DNA of 64,000 nucleotides from Pseudoalteromonas sp. MSK9-3 (GTDB taxonomy: Bacteria; Pseudomonadota; Gammaproteobacteria; Enterobacterales; Alteromonadaceae), in contig NZ_MIET01000027.1 of assembly GCF_003590335.1 (NCBI RefSeq), positions 62,001 to 126,000 on the forward strand. Direction: 5' to 3'. Of the stretch, positions 17,362 through 27,087 are shown piece by piece (position 1 is the stretch's first letter; every line of letters begins with the position of its first letter). The position numbers and the translations under genes are program-made. Below the pieces are notes generated by a model. It saw only the letters and a program-made list of their open reading frames with translations, was not told the origin of the DNA and did not search any database.

Positions 17362-19709
17362 TGCAACGGCGCCTTTGGACACTATTACTCACAGTCGTAA
17401 TTTTATCAGGGTGTGCGGCAATTGGTTTTAGCAAATATGATGATTTATTTGGTAAAGCACAGCCGCAGGCTAGGATAAGCAGTAATAAACAAGGTTTGGG
17501 GGCGCAGTATTTAACTTCGGTAAAGCCTGTCTTAGATACGCGTTGTGTTGTGTGCCATGGTTGTTACGATGCACCCTGTCAGCTCAAATTAACGTCCCCC
17601 GAAGGGATTGATAGAGGGATCAGTACAGAGCGGGTTTATGATGGTACTCGGTTATTGGCACAAAAACCTAGCCGCTTATTGTATGATGCACAAGACACGC
17701 AGGCGTGGCGTGATAAGGGTTTTACACCCGTTTTAAATGAACGGGTACAAACAGAACAAGCGAACTTAATGGGCAGCGTGCTTTACAATAGTTTGCTACT
17801 CAAAATGCGCAACCCTATGCAACAACAAGGGGTACTCGGCAGTGAATATGATTTTTCGCTAGATCGAACGCAAAGTTGTGCCAATATGGATGAATTCGCG
17901 ACACTGGCTAAACGACAACCGCATGGCGGTATGCCCTATGGGTTACCGGCGATATCCCCTAGCGAATTTAACACACTAGCGACTTGGCTGCGCAGTGGTG
18001 CGAAAATGGCGCATATTGGGCCTGCAAGCGATTTTGAACAAAAGCAAGTGAGGCAATGGGAAGCATTTCTCAATCAGACCCCATTAAAGTATCAATTGTC
18101 GGCACGCTATATTTATGAACATTGGTATTTGGCCAATATTTATTTTCCGAGTGAAAATACAAACCGCCCCGTTAACTTTTTTAAGCTGGTGCGCTCAAAA
18201 ACACCACCTGGGCAAGAAATTGAATTAATAGCGACACGGCGTCCGTATGATGAGCCAAATACATCGCGAGTCTATTATCGATTGATGCATGAACGCAGTA
18301 CCATCTTAGCTAAAACACACATGCCGCTGGCGCTAAATGGTCATAAAATGCGGCGTTTGTATGAGCAGTTTATTGCTGCGGACTATCAGGTCGACACCTT
18401 ACCCAGTTATCAGCCCAAGATAGCGTCAAACCCGTTCAAAGCTTTTGCACAGATCCCTGTTAAATCTAAATACCAATTTATGCTGGATGAAGCAGAGTTG
18501 ATCATCAAAGGCTACATCAAAGGCCCTGTGTGTCGTGGTCAGGTTGCTCTAAATGTGATCAATGACCATTTTTGGGTCGCGTTTGTTGACCCAGATAAAA
18601 ATAGCTCAGCGCAGGTGAGTGAACTATTACTGACTCACGATGATGAACTGGCATTGCCTGCATCAGATCAAAGTAATGTACTGCCTATATCGAGTTGGAC
18701 TAAATATGCGGCGCATCAACATGATTACTTGAAAGCAAAAACAGCCTTAGCAAATAAACTGTTGGCGCAGAGCAATAAGTTAACGTTGGACTTGTTATGG
18801 CAAGGAGAAGGGCACAATAAAAATGCGGCTTTAACTGTATTTCGTCATTTTGATAGTGCCACTGTGGTTAAAGGATTTATTGGGCAGCAGCCTAAGACCA
18901 TGTGGGTGTTAGATTATGCACTATTTGAACGTATTCATTACTTGCTGGTGGCTGGGTTTGATGTCTATGGCAATATTGGGCATCAATTAAATACTCGTCT
19001 ATATATGGACTTTTTACGCTTAGAAGGGGAGCAAAACTTTATTAATTTGCTGCCTAAACAGGCTCGGAAACACGTAAAGCAGCACTGGTATCGTCGTTCG
19101 CATATTAGTTTAAGTGAGTTCATTAATCGCAACGCTTTATGGGGAGCACAAACAGGTATTGAATATGTTACTGACACGCCTAAAGACGAGTTAATGACAA
19201 AGATGGAGCAATACTTAGCCCCGATATTGAGTAAAGAATACGACTATCAAGCTGTGCCTGAGCTGTTTAACGTCCTTAACAATTTACCTAGTCAAGCCGT
19301 TAATTTACTGCCACAAGTGTCGTTTATTTTACAGCAAAATAAAGAGGGTAATGGGCATAGCGCGTACACGCTTATCCATCATAATGCGCATTACAATATT
19401 TCTAGCTTATTAAATGAAACGGGGCAACGCGCCTACCATGAAGATACAGCAACGTTAGTACCCGGATTTATTGGGGATTATCCAGAAGCTATTTGGTATT
19501 TACCTAATGAAGCGCATGCAGAGCAATTTGTGTCACGGATTCAGCAAATATCAAATGAAGCGCAGTATGCTGATTTAAAAGCGGACTTTGCGATTCGTCG
19601 TACACACCCTCAATTTTGGCAATACAGCGATATTTTGCATAAAGTGGCAAAAGAATATCGTGGAATTGAGCATGGTGTATTTGACTACAATCGTTTAGAA
19701 AACCGCTAG
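17361..19709 (+). CDS. cti: fatty acid cis/trans isomerase, heme c type
   Basis: Cti converts cis-unsaturated acyl chains of membrane phospholipids to trans, a quick response to solvents, heat or salt known from Pseudomonas and Vibrio. The 782-residue length fits the family. The single heme c site CVVCH is at C62, C65 and H66, within the family segment RCVVCHGCYDAPCQ. An N-terminal hydrophobic segment ending LSGC could be a Sec or lipoprotein signal; export to the periplasm is required for heme attachment. It is translationally coupled to the small upstream gene. A hairpin terminator overlaps its stop codon. Confidence 0.92.
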   Translation: MQRRLWTLLLTVVILSGCAAIGFSKYDDLFGKAQPQARISSNKQGLGAQYLTSVKPVLDTRCVVCHGCYDAPCQLKLTSPEGIDRGISTERVYDGTRLLAQKPSRLLYDAQDTQAWRDKGFTPVLNERVQTEQANLMGSVLYNSLLLKMRNPMQQQGVLGSEYDFSLDRTQSCANMDEFATLAKRQPHGGMPYGLPAISPSEFNTLATWLRSGAKMAHIGPASDFEQKQVRQWEAFLNQTPLKYQLSARYIYEHWYLANIYFPSENTNRPVNFFKLVRSKTPPGQEIELIATRRPYDEPNTSRVYYRLMHERSTILAKTHMPLALNGHKMRRLYEQFIAADYQVDTLPSYQPKIASNPFKAFAQIPVKSKYQFMLDEAELIIKGYIKGPVCRGQVALNVINDHFWVAFVDPDKNSSAQVSELLLTHDDELALPASDQSNVLPISSWTKYAAHQHDYLKAKTALANKLLAQSNKLTLDLLWQGEGHNKNAALTVFRHFDSATVVKGFIGQQPKTMWVLDYALFERIHYLLVAGFDVYGNIGHQLNTRLYMDFLRLEGEQNFINLLPKQARKHVKQHWYRRSHISLSEFINRNALWGAQTGIEYVTDTPKDELMTKMEQYLAPILSKEYDYQAVPELFNVLNNLPSQAVNLLPQVSFILQQNKEGNGHSAYTLIHHNAHYNISSLLNETGQRAYHEDTATLVPGFIGDYPEAIWYLPNEAHAEQFVSRIQQISNEAQYADLKADFAIRRTHPQFWQYSDILHKVAKEYRGIEHGVFDYNRLENR

Positions 19710-19730
19710 TTCAATGTACTAGCGGTTTTA
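19701..19730. terminator. bidirectional terminator between cti and peroxiredoxin-like gene
   Basis: A 9-base perfect stem, AACCGCTAG / CTAGCGGTT, with a 9-base loop overlaps the cti stop codon and is followed by TTAAA. It lies between two convergent genes and could serve both strands, though the T tract is short. Confidence 0.6.
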
Positions 19731-19738
19731 AATATAGC

Positions 19739-20377
19739 CTATAGCGCGCTGGCTGCTTTCACTGCTGCTAGCAAAACAGACTCATCCAAGCGCACTTTGT
19801 AATTTGGATTAGCATATTGGAATTGCACCAACCCTTTTTTATCAATCACAAATACTGCTGGTACAGGTAATGCAACTTTACTTTGTCCGTCTAAATCAAC
19901 AAAGTTGACTCCCATACGATCGCGATACGCTTTGGCCGTTTTATCATCTAAAAAGTAGGCCAATCCCAATGCTTGAGTAAATGCCAGTTTGTTATCTGAT
20001 AGTAACTGGTAGTTGGGGGAGTCTATTTTGCTTTTTGCCAGCTCTGCAGGGCTATCTGGTGCCACTGCAATAATTTGCGCACCATATTGTGCAATTTGGC
20101 TTTCAATTTTCTTTATACCAGCAAGTTGGCGAGAGCAATATGGGCACCAGCCTCCGCGATAGACCACCACAACGGTGGCTTTATTTGCATAAAGACGCTC
20201 TAAATTTACCGCTTTATTACTTTGGTTCATAAGGGTAAGTTTTGGAGCGTTTAGTCCAGGTAATAGGGGGCTTACTTGTTCAGGAGATGAAGCAATGTTG
20301 GTGATTTGAGCGGCATTTGCTGAGTGAATATTCACTAGGGCGATGACTATCATAGATATTACAGTAAAAAAACGCAT
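19739..20377 (-). CDS. exported peroxiredoxin-like (AhpC/TSA) thiol protein
   Basis: The 212-residue thioredoxin-fold protein is of the AhpC/TSA redoxin type. A signal peptide ends SANA, so it acts in the periplasm. The redox motif GGWCPYC (C78, C81) follows the VVVVYR strand. PVPAVFVIDKKGLVQF supplies the cis-proline and last core strands. It is probably a thiol peroxidase or reductase; the CxxC rather than a lone peroxidatic cysteine leaves the exact activity open. It is monocistronic and ends 30 bases from cti on the opposite strand. Confidence 0.82.
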   Translation of the reverse strand: MRFFTVISMIVIALVNIHSANAAQITNIASSPEQVSPLLPGLNAPKLTLMNQSNKAVNLERLYANKATVVVVYRGGWCPYCSRQLAGIKKIESQIAQYGAQIIAVAPDSPAELAKSKIDSPNYQLLSDNKLAFTQALGLAYFLDDKTAKAYRDRMGVNFVDLDGQSKVALPVPAVFVIDKKGLVQFQYANPNYKVRLDESVLLAAVKAASAL

Positions 20378-20482
20378 AGAACTCTCATTCTTAAATTAGT
20401 GAACAGTATTAGAACGGACAAGTGGCGAATTTCTTTCAGTGGGGTATCATATTGCCTTTGAAATGATCATAGAGAGAGCACA

Positions 20483-21103
20483 ATGTCTGCCAATGTCACT
20501 AAACTGGTTGTAATGCTAGAAATGCAAAATGCCATGAACACTAAAGTTCATGAGCAATGGTTTAATCAAGGGTTTGATTGGTATCGTGCTATCTGGGTTG
20601 AATGTGCCGAAATGCTGGACCATTACGGCTGGAAGTGGTGGAAAAAACAAACGCCTGATACAGAGCAAGTGATTCTAGAGCTTGTCGATATTTTCCATTT
20701 TGGATTATCACTGCGCATTGATGGAAAAACCTCATACCAAGCGCTTGCAGAGCAGCTTGATACGCAATTACAGCAACCACAGTGTGACGCTGATTTTAAG
20801 CAAACATTAGAGCAACTTGCTGCTTCTGCTGTCGCTGAAAAAACATTCAATGCGCAAGCATTTTCGGGTTGTATGCAGCAAATTGATATGAGTATTGACG
20901 ATTTATACCGGGGTTATGTAGGTAAAAATACACTCAACTTCTTCCGTCAAGACCATGGATATAAAGATGGTACATATATTAAAGTGTGGAATGGTCAAGA
21001 AGACAACGAACATCTCGTAGAGGTGGTAAAAAGTCTAGATACAGAGCACCCAGACTTTGCGAAGAACGTCTATGCTGGACTAGTCGAACGCTACCCAAGC
21101 TAA
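20483..21103 (+). CDS. dimeric all-alpha dUTP diphosphatase
   Basis: This 206-residue member of the all-alpha dUTPase family hydrolyses dUTP to dUMP and pyrophosphate with Mg2+. Motifs seen are WYRAIWVECAEMLDHYGWKWWKK (acidic metal ligands on helix 1) and ILELVDIFHFGLSLRID (second acidic helix). Near the C-terminus, YVGKNTLNFFRQDHGYKDGTYIKVW matches the family's conserved end. It is unrelated to the trimeric Dut beta-barrel enzyme. AGAGAGAGCAC precedes the ATG. The gene is followed one base later by the stop codon of convergent yrfG. Confidence 0.9.
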   Translation: MSANVTKLVVMLEMQNAMNTKVHEQWFNQGFDWYRAIWVECAEMLDHYGWKWWKKQTPDTEQVILELVDIFHFGLSLRIDGKTSYQALAEQLDTQLQQPQCDADFKQTLEQLAASAVAEKTFNAQAFSGCMQQIDMSIDDLYRGYVGKNTLNFFRQDHGYKDGTYIKVWNGQEDNEHLVEVVKSLDTEHPDFAKNVYAGLVERYPS

Positions 21104-21104
21104 T

Positions 21105-21773
21105 TTAGTGATCAGTTAATGGTAATAGAGTACGGTAATCTGTGATTGCATGGTAGCCAGTAATGTTATTTGCTGGCTGCTGACTATCCGGATTCGCCAC
21201 GGCTAATAAGTGGGCAATACCATACTGCTTTGCTGCATCGAGCACCGCTAAACTATCATCAACAAACAAAGTACGGGCTTTATCAAATTGTAGGTCTGCT
21301 TGTACTTGTTGCCATAAGCTTTGGCTTTCTTTACTCACACCATATTCATGCGTTGAAATTATTTTATCTAAATACTGATCGAATTGGGTGCGCTCAATCT
21401 TTAAGGACAGGCTATCCGGGTGTGCGTTCGTTAATAGAATAAGCTCTTTCCCTGCCGATTTTAACGCGTTTAAAAAAGCGGGCGTGTCTTCACGTATGGT
21501 AATCAAATGTTGTATTTCGCGCTTGAGTGCCATTATTGGTAAATCGAGCTGTGCTTGCCAATAATCTAAGCAATACCATTGAATTTGCCCGCCCACGGCT
21601 TCATAACGCTTCATTATGTCAGCGGTTGCTTCAGCTAGCGTGATATTTTGTTTTTTGGCATGCTCTCGTGGGATAACGGTTAACCAAAAGTGGCTGTCGA
21701 AGTGTAAATCAAGTAGCGTTCCATCCATATCAAGTAAAACGGTATCGATATTTGACCAATTTAGCATAGGCAT
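21105..21773 (-). CDS. yrfG: GMP/IMP nucleotidase, HAD family
   Basis: This 222-residue HAD-superfamily phosphatase matches YrfG, a 5'-nucleotidase for purine monophosphates. Motif I is LLDMDGTLLD (nucleophile and general acid aspartates). The YrfG-type LHFDSHFWLTVIP follows directly, motif II is LLTNAH, and motifs III/IV are near VSKESQSLWQQVQ and TLFVDDSLAVLD. It diverges from nudE with 54 bases between starts; the yrfG-nudE neighbourhood is also seen in Enterobacteriaceae, which supports both names. Confidence 0.9.
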   Translation of the reverse strand: MPMLNWSNIDTVLLDMDGTLLDLHFDSHFWLTVIPREHAKKQNITLAEATADIMKRYEAVGGQIQWYCLDYWQAQLDLPIMALKREIQHLITIREDTPAFLNALKSAGKELILLTNAHPDSLSLKIERTQFDQYLDKIISTHEYGVSKESQSLWQQVQADLQFDKARTLFVDDSLAVLDAAKQYGIAHLLAVANPDSQQPANNITGYHAITDYRTLLPLTDH

Positions 21774-21827
21774 TTTTCGTTAAAGGCTTTATGATTAAGT
21801 TACCGCCATAATAGCAAAAAAACGCCT

Positions 21828-22391
21828 ATGTCACAGAAAAAGCACCCGTCACCACCTGAGATCATAACTTGTGAAGTTGTGGCCAAAAGTAAGCTATTCA
21901 CCATTGAGTCTCTTGATTTACAGTTTTCTAATGGAGAAAACCGTACTTATGAACGTGTACGTGGCGGTGGGCGCGGGGCTGTGATGGTGATCCCAATCAC
22001 CGCTGATAATGAGCTTTTACTAGTTAGAGAGTATTGTGCGGGCACGCACAACTACCAATTAGGGTTCCCGAAAGGACTTATTGATCCCGGAGAAGCGCCC
22101 ATTGAAGCGGGTAATCGCGAGTTAAAAGAAGAAGTGGGTATGGGGGCGAAGCAATTTTCTGATTTGAAAACTTTATCGCTGGTGCCGAGTTATTTTAATG
22201 CGAAGATGCACATACTCGTGGCGCAAGATTTGTATCCTGAGTCACTGGAAGGCGATGAACCTGAAGAATTGGTTGTTGTAAAGTGGCCCTTGGATGAGTG
22301 GCAGTCGTTATTAACACAGTCTGACTTTACTGAAGCGCGTAGTGTGGCTGCCTTATTACTACTTCAGCAGTTTTTAGCGTCGGAGGCGTGA
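21828..22391 (+). CDS. nudE: ADP compounds hydrolase, Nudix family
   Basis: NudE hydrolyses ADP-ribose, NADH and diadenosine compounds. The protein has 187 residues. The Nudix box is complete: a G in GLIDPGEAP, then REL.EEVG (GLIDPGEAPIEAGNRELKEE is its core). ERVRGGGRGAVMVIPI and REYCAGTHNYQLGFPKG are typical of NudE. Its last four bases overlap the start of cysQ (GTGA), so the two are translationally coupled. yrfG diverges upstream. Confidence 0.92.
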   Translation: MSQKKHPSPPEIITCEVVAKSKLFTIESLDLQFSNGENRTYERVRGGGRGAVMVIPITADNELLLVREYCAGTHNYQLGFPKGLIDPGEAPIEAGNRELKEEVGMGAKQFSDLKTLSLVPSYFNAKMHILVAQDLYPESLEGDEPEELVVVKWPLDEWQSLLTQSDFTEARSVAALLLLQQFLASEA

Positions 22392-23194
22392 TTTTGCATA
22401 CATTATTAGAGCCCTGTATAAAATTAGCGGAACAAGCTGGCGCAGCCATTATGGCTATTTACAAAAATGATGACATTGGTGCGCGTGAAAAGTCAGACCA
22501 TACGCCGGTAACATTAGCCGATATCGCAGCGAATGATGTGCTGATGGCAGGATTAAAGCAGCTAACGCCTGATATTCCTATTATGTCGGAAGAAACTCCT
22601 ATTCCTGCATTATCAGAGCGCCAACATTGGCAGCGGTACTGGTTGTTAGATCCCCTTGATGGGACAGGAGAGTTTATTCTAGAAAGTGGCGATTTTGCGG
22701 TGAATATTGCCTTGATTGAGAATAATGAACCTGTGTTGGGGGTGATTTACTGGCCAGTGAAAAACACAACCTATTATGCTTTAAAAGGTGCTGGCGCGTT
22801 TAAACGAGCCGACGGCAATGAGCAACAGATATGCGTGTCACAACCCAGTAATTTGACACTGGCGGTGAGCCGCAGACAAAACTTAGCCGTGGTAAGCCAA
22901 TTTGTAGAGAATAAATTTGATACGGTACCTATGGGCTCCTGTTCACTTAAAGCGTGTATTATCGCCGAAGGTAAAGCAGATTGTTTTTTGCGAGTAGGCC
23001 CTACGGGGGAATGGGACACCGGTGCGTCACAAGTTATTGTTGAAGAAGCGGGTGGCAGCATTACTGATGCTGAATTTAACCCACTAACTTACAATCAACG
23101 AGATAGTATTGAAAACCCCGATTTCATTGTGATGGGTCATGCAGATTGGCCGTGGCGCACAATCATCACACCACACACACGCCCTAAAGAGTGA
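22388..23194 (+). CDS. cysQ: 3'(2'),5'-bisphosphate nucleotidase
   Basis: CysQ removes the 3'-phosphate from PAP, the by-product of the CysH reaction, and so keeps sulfate assimilation running. This 268-residue member of the inositol monophosphatase superfamily has the Li-sensitive motifs: SEET for the first metal ligand, DPLDGTGEF for the second, and GEWDTGASQ for the third. The GTG start at 22388 overlaps the nudE stop by four bases; no ATG is well placed. It is not linked to the cysJIH operon about 17 kb upstream, but it serves the same pathway. Confidence 0.93.
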   Translation: MILHTLLEPCIKLAEQAGAAIMAIYKNDDIGAREKSDHTPVTLADIAANDVLMAGLKQLTPDIPIMSEETPIPALSERQHWQRYWLLDPLDGTGEFILESGDFAVNIALIENNEPVLGVIYWPVKNTTYYALKGAGAFKRADGNEQQICVSQPSNLTLAVSRRQNLAVVSQFVENKFDTVPMGSCSLKACIIAEGKADCFLRVGPTGEWDTGASQVIVEEAGGSITDAEFNPLTYNQRDSIENPDFIVMGHADWPWRTIITPHTRPKE

Positions 23195-23272
23195 AAAATG
23201 GTCAATAGAGACCAAAGTTGCGCAGTAACCTTATAAATAAGCGTGTTTAGTATAAATTAAGCACTTAAATAC

Positions 23273-23300
23273 TTGCATTTAAAATAGGATCCTATACTAT
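23273..23300 (+). promoter_or_regulatory. candidate sigma-70 promoter of the tRNA-fMet cluster
   Basis: TTGCAT (23273-23278) and TACTAT (23295-23300), with 16 bases between, lie about 80 bases before the first tRNA. A TATACT at 23293 is an alternative -10. The GCGACC just downstream looks like the GC-rich discriminator of stable-RNA promoters under stringent control. Confidence 0.5.
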
Positions 23301-23379
23301 AGCGACCTCTTCGAAAGACAAGTTATCTTAACGTGTTATTTGAGGGTTAAGTTTAAGATTTTATAGCTTAAACTACAGG

Positions 23380-23456
<77 letters not shown>

Positions 23457-23526
23457 ATTCTTTTTATAAGTTTGGTGGCCAAAAGTTGTCATGTAGAGCA
23501 ACTTAAAACAATTTCTGCAATACAGG

Positions 23527-23603
<77 letters not shown>

Positions 23604-23672
23604 ATTCTTTTTGTAAGTTTGGTAGCCAAAGTTGTCATGTAGAGCAACTTAAAACAATCTCTGCAATACAGG

Positions 23673-23749
<77 letters not shown>

Positions 23750-23918
23750 ATTCCTGTATTTTAAATCTAAAACCCCTTATCTTAAATATCGCTTTTTAAA
23801 GCGACTTCTCTTCTGATTTTTCTAAATTACGTTTAATGTTACAGAAAACTACCTGAGTGACTATTTAAAATGAAGTGAGTATAGGCAACAATAATCTCAT
23901 CATTGCCTGATATAAACG

Positions 23919-25103
23919 TTAAAATTGACGTGCGTACTCTTCAGCTTGTCGCCATACTCTCAGAGTATTTCCCCCTAAGATTTTTTTAATGTGTCCTTGG
24001 CTATATCCTCTATCTAATAACCCTTGTACTAGGTTTGGATAGGTAGATACATCTTTTAAGCCAATGGGTAAAGAGTCGCCTACTCCGTCATAATCAGACC
24101 CAATGCCAACATGATCAATGCCTATGAGCTTAACAACATGATCAATATGATCAAGCACTTGCTCTAACGTAGCGAATGGGAATGGGTTTTTCGCACGGTA
24201 TGCCGCCGCAAAGTTGGTGCTTGCAGTGCCCTGTTCTTGCGCCTCTTGACGTGCTTTGTTCCGTCCGTCGTACCAGTTTCTTGAGGTGGCGGTGACAAAA
24301 CTAGAGCCAAAGTTTATTTGAATAACCCCCCCATTTTTTTTCAGGGCTTTTAGCATTTTATCATCCATATTGCGCTCAAAACCGGGTGTATACTTGCGCA
24401 ACGAGGAGTGAGAGGCAATAACCGGTACTTTAGATATTTCCATAGTTTGATAAAAAGCGTCATCAGAAATATGTGATACATCAATTAACATACCAATCTT
24501 ATTCATTTCAACTACGAGTTCTTTGCCAAATGGGCTCAGTCCTTTCCATTTTCTACGTACATCGTACGATGAATCAGATATATGGTTACTTTGTGAATGT
24601 GCCAGGGTGATATAACGCACGCCGCGGTCAAAGAAATGTTTGAGGTTACTTAGATCCCCTTCAATTGGCGAACCATTTTCCATTCCCATCGCAATGGACA
24701 TTTTCTTTTGTCTAAAATGGCTGTGAATGTCTTTTGTTGAATAAGCAATTGCGAACTTATCAGGCGCTCGAAAAGCCAAGGCTTCCATACCATCAATTAA
24801 TTGGTTTGCGAGTAAATAGCTTTTTCCTTTACCTTCAAATTCTAGGTTTGCGGGAATGTAAATTGACATAAATGGCGCGTTTAAGCCGCCTTTTACAGCT
24901 CTTGGGTAATCAAAGTCACCACCGTCTGTCGCTTTAGTTACATCATCCCATTGCATTTTTAAACGATACGGTACGTCAATGTGTGTATCTATCAGAATAT
25001 TTTGTTGTGCAAGACGGTGAGCAAGTTCAGATGCTTGATAATCTTTAGCTTGTACACCTGAAACTACCAATGCCAAAGCGCAAAGAGAATAGCGTAAGGT
25101 CAT
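23919..25103 (-). CDS. membrane dipeptidase, peptidase family M19
   Basis: This 394-residue zinc dipeptidase is related to renal dipeptidase. The signal peptide ends GVQA, placing it in the periplasm or outer envelope. Metal ligands are visible in order: DTHIDV (H41, D43), the bridging glutamate in GMENG, the histidine in DVSHISDD, the histidine in ASHSS, and the aspartate in GSDYDG. It would hydrolyse dipeptides, including D-residue or dehydro dipeptides in related enzymes. It is monocistronic and lies downstream of the tRNA array on the opposite strand. Confidence 0.92.
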   Translation of the reverse strand: MTLRYSLCALALVVSGVQAKDYQASELAHRLAQQNILIDTHIDVPYRLKMQWDDVTKATDGGDFDYPRAVKGGLNAPFMSIYIPANLEFEGKGKSYLLANQLIDGMEALAFRAPDKFAIAYSTKDIHSHFRQKKMSIAMGMENGSPIEGDLSNLKHFFDRGVRYITLAHSQSNHISDSSYDVRRKWKGLSPFGKELVVEMNKIGMLIDVSHISDDAFYQTMEISKVPVIASHSSLRKYTPGFERNMDDKMLKALKKNGGVIQINFGSSFVTATSRNWYDGRNKARQEAQEQGTASTNFAAAYRAKNPFPFATLEQVLDHIDHVVKLIGIDHVGIGSDYDGVGDSLPIGLKDVSTYPNLVQGLLDRGYSQGHIKKILGGNTLRVWRQAEEYARQF

Positions 25104-25349
25104 GATTTTGCCTATATAGTTTAGTTGTCATGACTAGACTATAACTGAAAAACAAAGCGGTAAAAACTTTCTTAGGAGTAATCTTGATTTTTCACGCGTC
25201 AAAACGAGTTTCTGGTAGTGATGTATAGCACTCAATATTAAATGTAATGTTTTAGGAACTAGGTAGGTTGATGGTGTAACATGATCTAATAATGTACCTT
25301 TTTTGATGATACCATAGGCTTTGCTTTTGCTTAATTAGCTTGGATCTGT

Positions 25350-25676
25350 ATGGTATTTATCGTTGTATTCACATATATATTAGAATTAATAATTAGCTCT
25401 AGTATTCTTAAACTCTTAGTTGGTTCACTTGGTATATTTATTTACTTTGTACATGAGCAATATCCATTTAATGCTAAAAATATTAACGCTTATTTAGCTC
25501 TACCATTTGTATCTGCTATTGTGTTGGTCACTTATAACATATATGGAGTATTTGATTTTGGTCGTGTAGAAGAAATAAAAGGAACTTTGTATTTCGCATT
25601 TATTAATTTATTTATTACATCTATATTGGGAGCGATTGCCTACTACATAAAGACAGTGTTCAGGATGAAAAAGTAG
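25350..25676 (+). CDS. small AT-rich membrane protein of unknown function
   Basis: The 108-residue protein has three predicted membrane helices (about 3-32, 46-66, 81-102) and ends in KTVFRMKK. I recognise no family. The gene is clearly more AT-rich than its neighbours and its ribosome-binding site is weak (TTGGATCTGT before the ATG). It may be an orphan or acquired gene. It ends 5 bases from the convergent yheU gene. Confidence 0.5.
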   Translation: MVFIVVFTYILELIISSSILKLLVGSLGIFIYFVHEQYPFNAKNINAYLALPFVSAIVLVTYNIYGVFDFGRVEEIKGTLYFAFINLFITSILGAIAYYIKTVFRMKK

Positions 25677-25681
25677 CTGAA

Positions 25682-25921
25682 CTACTGGTAATCTTCACTT
25701 TGCATGGCATTAAATTGGGCTTTAGTCACTATATTGACAGATTCATGTAGCTCTGAGAATACAATCAAAGCCTCTCCTGAGATAAGCAGGGCTTTAACGT
25801 GTTCCATTTTTTGCTCAGTAGAAAACTCTTGTTCACCATAGTCAGTCCCTTCACGCAATACATAGTGCTCTAGTAGGTTAGTCAGTGTATTAGGGTCGAG
25901 CTGTTGATGGGGAATGATCAT
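25682..25921 (-). CDS. yheU: YheU family protein
   Basis: The 79-residue cytoplasmic protein is conserved in gammaproteobacteria; its function is unknown. It aligns by eye with E. coli Yhe[14 protein letters not shown], then [12 protein letters not shown], then [15 protein letters not shown]. The start codon overlaps the end of yheT by four bases (ATGA), the same order as the E. coli yheT-yheU pair. Confidence 0.9.
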   Translation of the reverse strand: MIIPHQQLDPNTLTNLLEHYVLREGTDYGEQEFSTEQKMEHVKALLISGEALIVFSELHESVNIVTKAQFNAMQSEDYQ

Positions 25922-26901
25922 CGAGATTTGTCCGTAACTTTAAGAGAAGAGAAATAGTGTGGCACGATTTGTTCAAGCCAAAACTGAGGCTTTAAGGGAT
26001 TTTTTCCGCCAATGAAACCAACATGCCCACCTTGTTCAGAGACCGCCAGTTTAACAGAACCGCTGACTTGACCTTGATCAGGAATAGCCTGTGTAGATAG
26101 CATGGGATCATCTTTGGCGTGGATCAGCAGAGTCGGGGTTTGAATCGTTTTTAGATAAGATTGGGCACTGGCCTTTTGATAATAATCTTCCGCGCCTTTA
26201 AAACCATGCAGAGGGGCGGTAATGAGGTTATCAAACTGCCATAGGTCATTTAGGTTGTTTAGCGTGTTTTTATCTATTGGTAATACACTTTGAATAGTTG
26301 GTAGCTTTCGAGAGAATGACTTTTTCATTCTATCAAGCAAGTATTTTTGGTACAGACCATAGCAGCTTTGTCGGATCACTTGGCAAGAAGATGACAGGTG
26401 GTAAGGGGCTGAAATCACCGCTGCGCCAGATAAACCACTATTGTGCTGCTGTTCACCTAAATACTTTGCTAGCACATTTCCGCCTAAGGAAAACCCGACG
26501 GCGTAGAGTGGGCTGTCAACATAGCGTTGCTTTAATGTTTGTACTAGGTAAGCCAAGTCACTTGTCTCACCACTGTGATAAGCCCTGGCTAATTTATTGG
26601 GCGCGCGTGAGCAGTTTCGAAAGTGCATTAGAACGGTATTAAAACCATGATTACTCAGGGCGTTCAACATACCTTTGGCATAAAAACTATTAATATTACC
26701 TTCTAAACCATGCAAAATAATGGCAATAGGTGCTTTGGTTTTTTTCTGTGGTGCCCATGCTAGCTCAAGAAAGTCGCCATCTGGCGTATTCAGTTCTTCA
26801 AAGCACACCGGGACTTTATGAAAAGGTCTAAAAAAACGCGGCAGTATCGTTTGCACATGTCTATTGCGCATCCACCATGCACTTTTAAATGAGTAGTCCA
26901 T
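25918..26901 (-). CDS. yheT: alpha/beta hydrolase YheT
   Basis: This alpha/beta hydrolase of the YheT/EMB8 family is a putative esterase of unknown substrate. Motifs in order: [14 protein letters not shown] near the N-terminus, [15 protein letters not shown] (oxyanion region), [17 protein letters not shown], the nucleophile elbow VGFSLGGN, the acid in HAKDDPM and the histidine in QGGHVGF. The ATG at 26901 is chosen because homologues begin a little before the HxQT motif. A GTG at 26946 would add 15 residues. It is cotranscribed with yheU by overlap. Confidence 0.9.
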   Translation of the reverse strand: MDYSFKSAWWMRNRHVQTILPRFFRPFHKVPVCFEELNTPDGDFLELAWAPQKKTKAPIAIILHGLEGNINSFYAKGMLNALSNHGFNTVLMHFRNCSRAPNKLARAYHSGETSDLAYLVQTLKQRYVDSPLYAVGFSLGGNVLAKYLGEQQHNSGLSGAAVISAPYHLSSSCQVIRQSCYGLYQKYLLDRMKKSFSRKLPTIQSVLPIDKNTLNNLNDLWQFDNLITAPLHGFKGAEDYYQKASAQSYLKTIQTPTLLIHAKDDPMLSTQAIPDQGQVSGSVKLAVSEQGGHVGFIGGKNPLKPQFWLEQIVPHYFSSLKVTDKSR

Positions 26902-26986
26902 AAAACATCTTGCTATCAACGGGCCAACTAGTTTAACAAAAAACACTGTGCCTGTTGAGGATTATATAAGCGAAATCGCAGCTAAT

Positions 26987-27023
26987 AAAAAGCACCCGAC
27001 TAACTAGGTTAGTAAGGTGCTTT
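26987..27023 (-). terminator. terminator of the DUF3149 gene
   Basis: An 8-base outer stem (AAAGCACC / GGTGCTTT) encloses a 6-base inner stem (ACTAAC / GTTAGT) with a TAG loop. On the minus strand it is followed by TTTTTATTAG, so it ends leftward transcription from the small gene at 27088-27231. Confidence 0.75.
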
Positions 27024-27087
27024 GTGCGTCGTGCTTAATTCTTTAATGTCGGGAACTGACGGTTTATCTATGTACTGAATAACAATG

